Of a stretch of DNA of 64,000 nt, positions 51,870-61,947 are shown one piece after another. The stretch is from Venturia oleaginea. Lineage: Eukaryota > Ascomycota > Dothideomycetes > Venturiales > Venturiaceae. Under the pieces are notes generated by a model. It was not told the origin of the DNA. It saw only the letters and a list, made by a program, of their open reading frames with translations, and made no database searches. Each line of letters opens with the position of its first letter. Positions within the stretch are counted from its first letter, which is position 1. The translations under genes and the position numbers were made by a program. The DNA lies in NCBI GenBank assembly GCA_013176395.1, contig JABMLP010000007.1, positions 1,798,001 to 1,862,000 of the forward strand, read 5' to 3'.

Positions 51870-52180
51870 TGTTAAGGGATGGAATCCTTCTCTCTAGCTT
51901 ATCCATGACTGGATTTCCAATTGTTCTCTTGTTATTCTGCAAGCTGTCATGTTCTATTTTGCAAGCTGTCATGTTCTATTTCGCAAGCTGCCATGTTCTA
52001 TTTCGCAAGCTGTCACGTTTCCATTTAAAGATACTTTCTAGAAGGATCTATTGTAAGAGGAGGATTATTTATACGAGCTATCCTTCCTGTATTTACACTT
52101 TCTTCTCTGTACTTAGATACTTTGAAATACAAGCAGTCTTCTCTCACTTGCGAAACACCTTTGAGGGTTGAACTCTTACA
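51870..52180 (+). repeat. 3' LTR of A1
   Basis: 311 bp, TGTTAAGGG to CTCTTACA, four 22-bp internal units. Equal by eye to the reverse complement of the solo LTR at 39611-39921. Confidence 0.92.
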
Positions 52181-52405
52181 ACAGAAGTCGAGGACTTAGA
52201 CCGCTTCGAGGCAGAGTATGGCAAGGGCGACGGTGTCGGCGAAGATATAGGAGCTCAAACAGGGGCCCGAAGAAACCGAGTAGCGGTGGCCAGCGCCTTC
52301 GAATCTGCTACAAGCTGGCAGAAGCGATGTATGGCGTTTGTCTGTTTGATTATCCCACCTACCACACCCTCTTTAGTCCTGCACACCCGGTAAGGAGGGG
52401 GGTAA
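52181..52405 (+). pseudogene. C-terminal end of a third gypsy pol (family C)
   Basis: Begins abruptly after the A1 LTR with TEVEDLDRFEAEYG, the end of a chromodomain-type pol, and closes near 52390 before a purine tract (AAGGAGGGGGGTAA). The upstream part is missing. Confidence 0.65.
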
Positions 52406-52583
52406 TGTTATGGGCATGGCCCATGGTTGATATAGGCTAAGAGCCTAAGCCTGATTGAGCCTAGTATAGAGAAAGAACCTCATTGAGGTTCTCTGTTTGT
52501 AGATACCTTCACTCCTTAACTGAATCTAAACAATCTTTGGCTACGAGTATGCTGCGTCTTTCCAGCTACCGTCCCGTAATACA
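52406..52583 (+). repeat. LTR of gypsy family C
   Basis: Starts TGTTATGGGCATGG after a polypurine tract and ends near CCCGTAATACA where copia coding sequence begins. About 178 bp. The right border is inferred from the restart of copia sequence. Confidence 0.6.
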
Positions 52584-53958
52584 GTGGAGCAATCGATAAA
52601 TTCAAGGCAAGGCTTGTGGCCAGAGGATTCTCACAGAAACTAGGTGTAGACTTCACGGACACCTTTGCACTTACTGTTAGGCATGATACCCTGAGATGCT
52701 TTATGGCTACTGTTGCCAAGAAGAATCTCCACATGCATGTAGTTGATGTAAACAATGCATTCACCGAATCATTCCTGAAAGAGGACATCTTCATGATCCC
52801 TCCCCCAGAAGTAGACATTCCACCAGGCAAAGTCTTCAAGATGCTGAAGAGCTTGTATGGTCTGAAACAAGCAGCAAGAGACTGGAACCAACTCTGTGTA
52901 GAGAAATTGAAGAAGCTGGGCTTTGCCCAATCAGAAGTTGACCCCTGTCTTTTGGTTCACAAGGAGAGAGACATCATGATTCTTACATGGGTAGACGACA
53001 TACCTATTGCATCCTCAAATCTCGACAATATCAAATGGTTCAAGCAAGAATTTGGGAAGATCTTCAAGGTCAAGGACCTAGGAGAACCAGACAAGATTGT
53101 TGGCATGAGAATCACTAGAGACAGAACGAAGGGAACCCTGAAGCTTGACCAAGGACACTACATCAGGGAGGCCCTCGCAAAGTTTGGAATGTCTGCGGAA
53201 AAAGGGAGGCCCACGCTATCACCCATGGATTCCTATGATGATCTGAGAAAATCAGGACCAACAGATCCTCGCGCAGATAGTGGGAGCTACCAGGAGTAGA
53301 TGGGAACTTGGATGTGGTGATGTGCAGGCCAGATATAGCTTTTGCTATTGGAAGACTCAGCTCCTATGCATCTGACCCAACGGTATTCCATGAGAAGGCA
53401 ATCAAGAAAGTAGCTAGGTACCTCAGGTCATTTCCAGATCTTGGACTGGAATACAGCATTGGAGGACATACTGGGCTTGTGGGATACTCAGATGCAGATT
53501 ACGCTATGGACAAGGCAGACAGGGTCTCCATCCTAGGATGGGTGTTCTTTCTTGCTGGAGCACCAGTTGCCTGGATGAGCAAGAAGATGAAGTCAGTAGC
53601 AACCTCTACGATGGAAGCTGAATACATGGCAATGAGCAGCGGTGGTAAACAAGCTCAATTCCTTTTATCGCTCTTGAGAGAAATGGGACATCCGGACATG
53701 TTAGGCAAGAACGCTTTTGAGCCTCTCATAGTTCTGAAGGGAAACAACCAAGCTTGTCTCAGCCTGGTTAAGGACTCCCATGCTCATGAGAGATCTAAAC
53801 ACATTGACATCGCATACAACAATATCAGAAGAATGAGGGAAAGGAACCAATTGATCGTGGAGTTCTGTCCTACTGCAGACATGGTTGCAGATGGGTTGAC
53901 TAAGCCAAAGAATGGTCAACAGTTCCAGAACTTCTTACATCAACTGGGAATGGTATAG
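52584..53958 (+). pseudogene. copia reverse transcriptase/RNase H remnant
   Basis: Starts inside RT with IDKFKARLVARGFSQKLG, then VDVNNAFTESFLKEDIFM, LYGLKQAARDW and TWVDDIPI (catalytic VDD), to a TAG at 53297-53299. RNase H continues after a short gap: RPDIAFAIGRLSSYASDP, GYSDADYAMD, STMEAEYMAMSSG and FCPTADMVADGLTKP. Gag, protease, integrase and the RT start are missing. A copia polypurine tract (GAGTGGGAG, 53974-53982) follows. Confidence 0.88.
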
Positions 53959-53982
53959 CTAAGGTCTAGGCATGAGTGGGAG

Positions 53983-55943
53983 TGTTGAATTGATTGATTG
54001 ATTGATTTTATCCTACTCGGTTGCAGCCGCTTAATCAGGCAGCTATGTCCGGTTAGGAGGACTTCATCAGACAGCCGACACGTGATAGATTATATAATCC
54101 ACCGCGCCCCACTTCGCCCCGTTCACTGAAACAAGACCAGCTGTCCCCTCCGTCCTCCCTCTTTTCCCTTAACCAGTATCTCCAAATGCCCGCTGGCTCT
54201 TGTAGATACTGGTTACTCTGCTAGTATATCTGTGCTATGTAGACTCAAGAGGCAATGCCTCGTGTTTCGCTATCCTTCTACCTACAGTCTCTCTCTAGTG
54301 CTCAGCTTTGTCTATCTGTCTCGCCTTATCCCTCAAGGCCAACGGGTTCCCTAAGTATGTTTCTGCTTGTGAAAGTTGCCTTGCACCAGATTCCTATGCG
54401 GCGGTGTATTTGGTTGTGTGATGCTGGAGACAATAGTAACCATCGTAGTCGTGATTTCGCTGCTTGGGTGTGATACTCCGGGTATGCCCGTAGACGAGGC
54501 TGTCTGGTAGCTGCCGTATTGTATGGCGCCGATCGTGCTATAGACCTGCCGTCTTATAGTCGGAGCCTACCTGCTGCTAGTCGCTCTCCCTGCTTGCTAT
54601 ATCGCGCTCCTACTCTTGCCAATGCCATAACTGGGACGCAACAGTCTGGGGAGAGGCTCAAGGCTACGTCTGCTGGCTTGTAGGGAGGGGATTTGCCGCC
54701 AATAAGCTCCTTCTATAAGTCCTTACTGCTTACTGTGTTGCGCACCTACTCTTGCCAATGCCATAACTGGGAGGCAACAGTTTGGGGAGAGGCTCAAGGC
54801 TCTGGACATTAGCTTGCAGCAGGACGGTTTGCGGAGACGATAGTAGATGAGGTTCTCTAGCAGCTGCCGTATCGTGTCGCACTGATTGTGTTGTAGACCT
54901 GTCGTCTTATAGTCGGAGCCTATCTGCTGCTAGTCGCTCTCCCTGCTTGCTATATCGCGCACCTACTCTTGCCACTGCCATAACTGGGACGCGACAGTCT
55001 GGGGAGAGGCTCAAGGCTACGTCTGCTGGCTTGTAGGGAGGGGATTTGCCGCCAATAAGCTCCTTCTATACGTCCTTACTGCTTACTGTGTTGCGCACCT
55101 ACTCTTGCCAATGCCATAACTGGGAGGCAACAGTTTGGGGAGAGGCTCAAGGCTCTGGACATCAGCTTGCAGCAGGACGGTTTGCGGAGACGATAGTAGA
55201 TGAGGTTCTCTAGCAGCTGCCGTATCGTGTCGCACTGATTGTGTTGTAGACCTGTCGTCTTATAGTCGGAGCCTATCTGCTGCTAGTCGCTCTCCCTGCT
55301 TGCTATATCGCGCACCTACTCTTGCCACTGCCATAACTGGGACGCGACAGTCTGGGGAGAGGCTCAAGGCTACGTCTGCTAGCTTACAGGGAGGGGATTT
55401 GCCGCCAATAGGCTCCTTCTATGCGTCCTTACTACTTACTGTGTCGCGCACCTACTCTTGCCAATGCCATAACTGGGAGGCAACAGTTTGGGGAGAGGCT
55501 CAAGGCTCTGGGCAACAACTTGTAGCAGGACGGTTTGCCAAGACGTTGGGAGAGGTTGTCTAGTCGTTGCAGTGGTGTGTGGTGCCGATTGTTGCACACC
55601 GGGCGTCTGGTGTTTGAGTTGTGTTGAAGGTATTGCCGTTCTAGCAGTGACTCGTCGACTCGGAGCGTTGCAGTGTCATCTGGGGTGATGGACTAGCCGG
55701 GAGATAGTGACTAGATGGTTGCTGTTGTCTTTGGTGGACGCATCGTTCGTGTAGCTTGCTCATGTATTCGTCTGCTTGCTCTGCCGTGGCCGCGACGGCG
55801 ACTCTAGAGGTATCTCATCGACGCTGAGAGACGCGCGATGGCCTCTAGAGGCCGGAGCGGCCACTGGCAGAGGTGTTTTGATGATCTTTAGATGATACTT
55901 CTGTAAATTCCAAAAATTGAGTTCTCGCTGTGTGTGCTGTTTT
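53983..55943 (+). repeat. ~1.95-kb dispersed repeat, copy 2, with three 355-bp internal units
   Basis: Starts TGTTGAATTGATTG directly after the copia polypurine tract, as a copia 3' LTR would. Shares its whole length with 31066-32668 but has one extra 355-bp unit (starts near 54540, 54894 and 55250). A TATATAA sequence lies near 54090. If it is an LTR, it is unusually long for a fungal copia element. No terminal CA was found at the right end (near GCTGTTTT). Confidence 0.7.
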
Positions 55944-56408
55944 CTCCCGTGGCATCTGCATACATATATATATGCATGTCAATGCATTCCTTGGCATCTA
56001 TCACGTGCAATATGCCTGAGGTATCAAGGACTGGCATGCCACTGTTCAACAATTCTTTTATACTACAAAGGATTCTACCCTTTCCCGCTCGAAGTTGCCC
56101 GAACTCTACTCAGAAAAGAGAAGCCTATTTCCGCTCGGATTTCGAGTCCGAGCACCTTTTCAGGCTCGGCCTTCGGGTTATCAACCGTTCGGGGGATGTG
56201 TAGTGGACCAATTAATTTAGTAGTAGTAAATCGGATTTAACGTAGTATATAATGGATTAAGAAGTTCCCAAACGGTAAAAATTGGGAGTAAATAAATAGC
56301 CTCATCGTCATTGTATTACAAGTCTCCTACTGCGCAATCTAGAGAACTATTCATAGCCTAGCCATATCCTCAAATGCATAGCGCTACAATTCAACACGCA
56401 GACACTGT
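55944..56408. other. intergenic, right border of transposon nest
   Basis: Contains a short TA run (55966-55976) and GC-rich CTCGG-type short repeats (56140-56190). No gene recognised. Confidence 0.5.
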
Positions 56409-58942
56409 CTACTCGCTCGGCCTAAAGGTGACCGTCCTCCCGGCCTTTTCTCTTTGCGCCCTCGGCAACCCCTTCGGCGCGTCCATACTCTTAGCGTAAG
56501 GATCCATACCCCGATTGTTCCTCGTCTTCCGTTCCTTCTTCATCTTCTGCAATTCGGCCTGTGCATTCAACACGCTAGGCGCATTGGCATAATCAAACGC
56601 TTCCTCCTCCTCCTCCTCTACCTGCTCCGCCACTTTGGCTTTCCTCGCCTCCTTCTTTGCCTTTTTGGCAGCCTTCACTGATCGTCGCTGTTCTTTTGCG
56701 GAAATTTCTTCTTTTGACAGCGAGAGCGAGTCTTGTTGGGTTCCGAAATCGTCGCCATTTGTTTCCTCCTTCTCAGCAAGCTTTCGTTTCTTTCCCCTCC
56801 CGCCTAGATCTTTGATAACGAAAACGTCGTCTTCTTCAATCTTGGGTCGTATGGCAGCCGGGACAAAAGCATGTTCGGGTCTTGCTGTTGACGGTGGGTT
56901 TTGAGCAATTGGTGTTCCTGGTGCAAACGAAGCGTTGTCCGTAAACAATTCTGCAGTGAGGTCAGGCAGCGGCAATACCAATCGAACATGTTCATGAACA
57001 GGTCGCTGCTGTATCTGGCTCACCAATGTCTCGCCCCAGAATTTGGACTCACCAACTCGTACAGCAGGCCTCTTAGCTGTCACCAATGGTTTCGTCGTCG
57101 CAGCAGGGGGAGGAGATAATGTTCCCGTGGTGATCGCAGCTATCACCGACGGCTGTTGACGGGTCCATCTCTGTTTTCTCTGCGCCGCGACAATATCGTC
57201 CAGAGTTTTGAGTACATCTCTCATTTCTGGTCCTGTCTTTCCAGCTTCCTTTGCTTGGGCGATTAGCTTGACCAGTTCATCCTCTCGTTTTCGCATGGAC
57301 GCCGTTATTTGAGACGAGGTTGACATCAACTTCTCTTTCTGTACAGGCATCTCTCGAGCAAAGCTCAATAGCGCGTGGTTAGACATGACGAAGTGTATAC
57401 TTTCGTCGTCCTCTCTCGCGACATTATCTCTCCACTGGTGTAGGGCTTTGAACACCGAGAACTGCTCGCGGGAAAACAACACGGGAGTTTTGAGCAGCAT
57501 CTTGTACCATCCTCCCTGCCCCAGTCCCTGAGCAGCATCGTATAGTGGCACGTGGTAGCGCTGCAATTGATAGGCCTTCGAGCCTTCAAGTACTTTTTGG
57601 AGGAGATCGCCGTCAGGGACGGATAGGTTGGAAGCTTGTATGAGCTCGTTGCGCATGCAGTCGTAAATGTAGAGGAGGAAGTGGGTATCAGAGCGTGCAT
57701 AATCGAATAGATCTTGTGATAGTGGTCTGGAGAGGGATTAGCGATGATGAGCCGACTGGAGTGCGTGCAAAGCATACCGTATTCGCCAATCGGCGAGCTG
57801 ATGTTGTTTCTGTGCTTGGAACTTGACGTGTTTCTCGAGTAGGAATGCCAGAGCAGCTCTAGGGTATCTCAATGCGCGAGCTGCAGGCTCGGTATCAAAC
57901 AAACCGACAACATATAGGCCAAAATCTCGTTGCAACCATATCATGTCCATGCCACTTCCGTGAAAGACTTTCAAAATGGTGGGATCAGTGAAGACTTCGT
58001 TGAGGCACTCGAGCTTCCGCCTCCATGGTTTCAATGTGTCAACGATCCAATCTTGGTTTCTTGTACTGATTTGCATGAGTGATACAATGCCAACGTAAGT
58101 GCGCATATCGTGATGTTCGAGATCGATGGCAATCTCTTTAGCCTTCTTCAGCTCTTCCAGCATTTCTGCCAGCAATTCGGGAGTGTCGACCAAGATTGCG
58201 GTAGTGGTTTCGAAAGGCTGGTATGGGATGGGTTCTGCTTGCTGATAGACGGAGATTGGGTACTTGTACTGCTCAATCTCGGCTTTGTAGGGATGTCGGT
58301 ATCTGCTCACAATCAGCAAACATCAAGGTCAAGCTCTGGCAGTGTACGCACGCGGAATCGTTCTCCAGGACCAGGCTCTGACACAGCGGGACCTTGGCGT
58401 GCGGTTTGGATGTGAGTAGAGGCTTGAAAGGACCGGCGTCATCGTTTGTTGGTACAATATCGAAATTCCTCTGCGGCTTGAGAAGATTCATGGCCTTTGG
58501 AAAAAGCTTTTGCCCGGCGGTGACTTTTGCAGCCTATGGTCCATGTCAGCGTCAATTGATTGGGCAAGTCGAAGCGACATACATCGTGGGCGTTGTCAAG
58601 GCCCCTCTTGACAACTCCCTTGACTTCGTCCAGAGTTGTATCGACGCGCTCAAGTAAACTGTCGACGACATCAACGACCCCCCTCCAATTTGTGTCAAGA
58701 GCATCGCTGTCTTGTAATCTGGGACCTACAACGTCCGTGCTTTGCGCACCATTGCCCAATAAGCGTTCCGCAAGAGAGAGAAGCCGCGCATTGTGCGCGT
58801 CGATAGTGCTAGCGATGGAGGGATCGAGGGAGCGGTGGAAAGTGAGGTCTTCGGCGCAGAGTTCGGTCGTTGTCCGGGTCGTGGCAAGGAGCGCAGATTT
58901 CAGAGAGTCTTGGAGCGTCTGCAATCGAGTTTGGGAGTCCAT
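56409..58942 (-). CDS. rrp6: exosome 3'-5' exoribonuclease Rrp6
   Basis: Four exons: 58942-58583, 58533-58352, 58302-57778, 57726-56409; introns of 50, 49 and 51 bp; 2385 bp, 794 residues. It trims and degrades nuclear RNAs (5.8S rRNA, snoRNAs, cryptic transcripts) as part of the nuclear exosome. An N-terminal helical PMC2NT-like region (about 1-110) precedes ENDSAYRHPYKAEIEQYKYP. The DEDDy nuclease has AIDLEHHDMRTY (D, E), VFHGSGMDMIWL (D) and YARSDTHFLL (Y..D). The HRDC domain is DESIHFVMSNHALLSFAREMP. The basic C-terminal tail (KKRKLAEKEE, RRSVKAAKKAKKEARK) is the usual nuclear/lasso tail. It is head-to-head with mdm35, 291 bp apart. Confidence 0.93.
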
Positions 58943-59233
58943 TCTAGCGGCTGGCTATGTGGACGAGGTGGACGAGGTGGACGAGGTGGACGAGGTGGCC
59001 GAGGTGGACATGAGGGGATGGGTGGTGAGTGCTAGGTGGTGAGTGCGCTAGGTGGTGACTGCTAGGTGGTCGAGGTAGTAGGGGAATGGGGAGGCTGTAT
59101 ATAAAATTTAGACCTGCGTTGCCGCTTTTATTTTCTTCTCCCTTGGACTAGAAACACAAAAGCAGCCTGACCACGACTACCTCCAGACTACAACATCATC
59201 CCTTCATATCAAGAACACGCATCCATCATAAGC
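58943..59233. promoter_or_regulatory. shared rrp6/mdm35 promoter with 9-bp minisatellite
   Basis: 291 bp between the two ATGs. At 58959-59010 a GTGGACGAG unit is repeated about six times, starting 17 bp upstream of the rrp6 ATG, then GGTGGTGAGTGCTA-type repeats follow to 59085. TATATAAAA at 59098-59106 could serve either gene. Confidence 0.7.
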
Positions 59234-59632
59234 ATGTCCGCGTCGCTGGCTCCAGAATGCAACCAAGTGAAAGAGTCGGTATTCCAACCTGGTGGAACCA
59301 AAAGCCGATTTAACAGACATAGACGTTATGATAGCTGTTTCCTGAAATGGTATAGCGAAAGTAGGCCGAAGCTCCAACGTAAGAAGTCACGTCTGATCAA
59401 ATCCACCTCTCTAGAATTCCTCCGTGGCAATGCAAAGACGGATGAATGCGAGCCGCTATTCACCCAGTACCGAGAGTGCTTGGGGAAAGCCCTCAAATCC
59501 CGCGGCATAGAAAAGATGCTCGACGACGCGCGCGAGGACAGCCGAGAAACAGATCAAGACTATCTGAAGAAGAGTTGTGAGTATCGCTCTCAATCCACTT
59601 TTGAATTCCTCTACTCACTTCTCGTCCCAGGA
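59234..59632 (+). CDS. mdm35: Mdm35-like mitochondrial intermembrane-space protein
   Basis: Proposed exons 59234-59274, 59323-59360, 59415-59576, 59631-59632; 243 bp, 80 residues. Splicing yields ECNQVKERYDSCFLKWYSEKFLRG and TDECEPLFTQYRECLGKAL, the twin C-x9-C pattern (CNQVKERYDSC, CEPLFTQYREC) of Mdm35/TRIAP1, which pairs with Ups1/Ups2 to move phospholipids between mitochondrial membranes. The first donor is GTCGGT (weak) but is required by the frame. The last intron (GTGAGT, 59577-59630) would create the stop TGA across the junction; if unspliced, the protein runs to 59635 (99 residues). Confidence 0.85.
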
Positions 59633-59925
59633 TGAAGGCGTTGGATTTGGCTTTACAAGGCCTCAGATTTGCTTCATAGAGGAGCACCGCTGGGGGAGCA
59701 ATATGCTGAGCTTTCTAGAATACGTTGTATAACATACATCCTATCATACACCTGGTATTGAGCTAGCTCTCCACTCAAATCTTACTTTGTATGCTATCGC
59801 TCGAACTGGTTAGGGCCAAAACATGCACTTACTAACCTAGTTACCGCAAAAATTGATGAACAAATAATCTTGCACCACGGCTAACACGTTCTCCTCCTTG
59901 CGAACTCACGCCTGTATACAAGAAC

Positions 59926-61082
59926 ATGTCCAAGGAGCAGATTAAAACACCCAGTATAAACAACATCGATGAAGAAAGCAACGACGCCGAACTTCTCGCC
60001 TCTGTTGAAAATGGAGCATCCCATTCCAACCGCGAGGCATGGATGCAGGTCATCCTCAGCCACTTAATCAACTTCAATTCCTTTGGCTACATGCTCTCCT
60101 TTGGCATCTTCCAAGGTTACTACACCAGAGCCCTCGCTTTCCGACCTTCCGCAGTCTCTTGGATAGGAACAACCTCCATCTGTACGTGTTACTATCAATT
60201 GTTTATCGCCCAAGGAATATGCAACGGCCTCGGAAACGGATTACTGTTCTGCCCTGCTGTGGCTTTGGTATCAACATATTTCCGGCCCGGAAAACGAGCG
60301 ATTCCACTCTCCGTCGTGGCCTGCGGCGGCGCAACAGGCGGAATGATTTTCCCATCAATTGCCCATTCATTGCTCTATCGCATCGGATTCGCCTGGACAA
60401 TTCGCATCATGAGGTTTGTCTTGCTGACAGTCGCCATCGTCGTCTTGCCTCTCTCACGGCCTCGGCCACAAAGCAGGACTAGCCAACCATGGATAGACAA
60501 GACAGCATCCAAGGACCCCCCTACATCCTCTTCTGTATTGGCATCTTCTTCTCCTTCTGGGGTCTCTTATTCGCCTACTACTACATCCGTCCTTACGGTC
60601 AAGGAATCCTCCACACCACAAACTCAACATCATTCATACCTCTCCTAGTTATAAACGCCTTCGGAATCCCCGGCCATCTCATCCCAGGTCTACTTGCTGA
60701 TCGCTACTTCAGCCCACTAAACGTCATCATCCCATTCATGGCCATCACTGGATTGCTCCTATACTCCTGGATCGCGATAACCTCCCTCCCAGCTCTCTAT
60801 GTTTGGGTTGCAATCTACGGTTTCTTTGCAGGCGGTTGTCAATCTCTCTTTCAAGCTTCAGTGTCTAGTTTTGCCACGCCGGCGAATGCAGGGGCAAGGA
60901 TAGGAATGGCCTGCACCATTGTCAGTTTTGCCTGTTTGAGCGGTCCACCAATCGGTGGACAATTGGTTGAGAATTCGAATGGAGCATATTTGCCTGCGCA
61001 GATCTTCGGGGCAATTGTGTTGGTTATCGGGGCTGGGTTTTTGTTGGCAGCGAGGTTGGCGCAGAGCACGGGGATGAGTTGA
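59926..61082 (+). pseudogene. MFS transporter, monocarboxylate-porter-like, frameshifted and internally deleted
   Basis: Frame 1 (59926 to about 60515) has an acidic N-terminus, LINFNSFGYMLSFGIFQGYY (helix 1), then SWIGTTS directly followed by QLFIAQGICNGLGNGLLFCP. Helices 2-3, normally lying between these, are missing. The frame is lost at a run of six Cs (60518-60523) and the protein resumes in another frame, YILFCIGIFFSFWGLLFAYYY, to 61082. One extra C would restore the frame. It resembles fungal monocarboxylate-type transporters. Either a decaying gene or, for the C-run, a sequencing error; the deletion argues for decay. Confidence 0.75.
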
Positions 61083-61947
61083 TACAGGCCATTTCACAGG
61101 AATCATCATCCTACCGGGGCAATGCAGCGAGCGGTTTTCATGTAGACTGCGCGATAATGATCGTAAAGTGAGATTCGAATCATTTGCTCCCCAAAACCCA
61201 ACCATGATACAATCTCACCTCTCTTCCTCGACGCGATGCATGAGTCCGTTCCTACGTCACCTCTCATATTGCCATGGAGAACTTTTTAGAATACGTTACC
61301 AATTGCATAGCATCAATGGCTGGAGATGTTTTGACCGCCTGGAAAATTAAACCGTATAGTTTCATCGATATCGATGGCGAATAACGAGCATCAGCTGGCG
61401 CACAGTGGTATGTATCTTCCATCTTTCAAAGCGCATCAATCATGCAATTCTTGCCCAGGTACAGCAGCAGCCCCAATGATCATTCAGTAGTTTAAATGCC
61501 ATATCTCAATTGCTCTGTACATACATTCACCAAAATGATTCAGCAACGATTCATCTTGGTTATTACTCAGGCGTTGTGTAACTTTTCCCGTTCAAAGGCA
61601 TCGTTGATTACATTCATTTATGATGTGACAAATACATGAAGAATCGAAGGGTGGTAAGAGAAAATATCCAGATCAGGATCCATCCTACAACATATCCTAC
61701 CATAAACATCTGTGCTCCATATTCGCATCGCCTCGACTCGTACTAGACATGACCGCAGATTACAACCACTCAAGCAGAAACACCATGATTCCAAAAATGC
61801 ACCTAATCCAAAAAAAAAAAAAACCCTTCCCATAGAAGAAGCATCGCCCACCAAACACATTTAGGGTATACAAAACGCAACGCTAAATCTCAAAATTTCA
61901 AAGAGACAACTCTATATGAACGACTCATCACAACTACATACATTTGT
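61083..61947. other. intergenic between convergent MFS pseudogene and MAPKKK gene
   Basis: Presumed 3' UTRs. An A-run of about 14 lies at 61810-61824. No gene recognised. Confidence 0.5.

Larger units (their letters stand above)
40153..52180 (+). mobile_element. Ty3/gypsy chromovirus A1, intact ORFs, split by a nested element
   Basis: LTR 40153-40483, leader, gag 41148-42170, pol (N-terminal part before 42367, main frame 48309-51869), polypurine tract 51849-51869, LTR 51870-52180. The nested element 42372-48232 sits between Gag and the protease active site. Without it and one copy of TATAT, pol would be open from near the gag stop to 51869. The two LTRs differ at several positions and no flanking duplication is seen (AAATC left, ACAGA right), so the two ends may come from different insertions. 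Confidence 0.9.
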
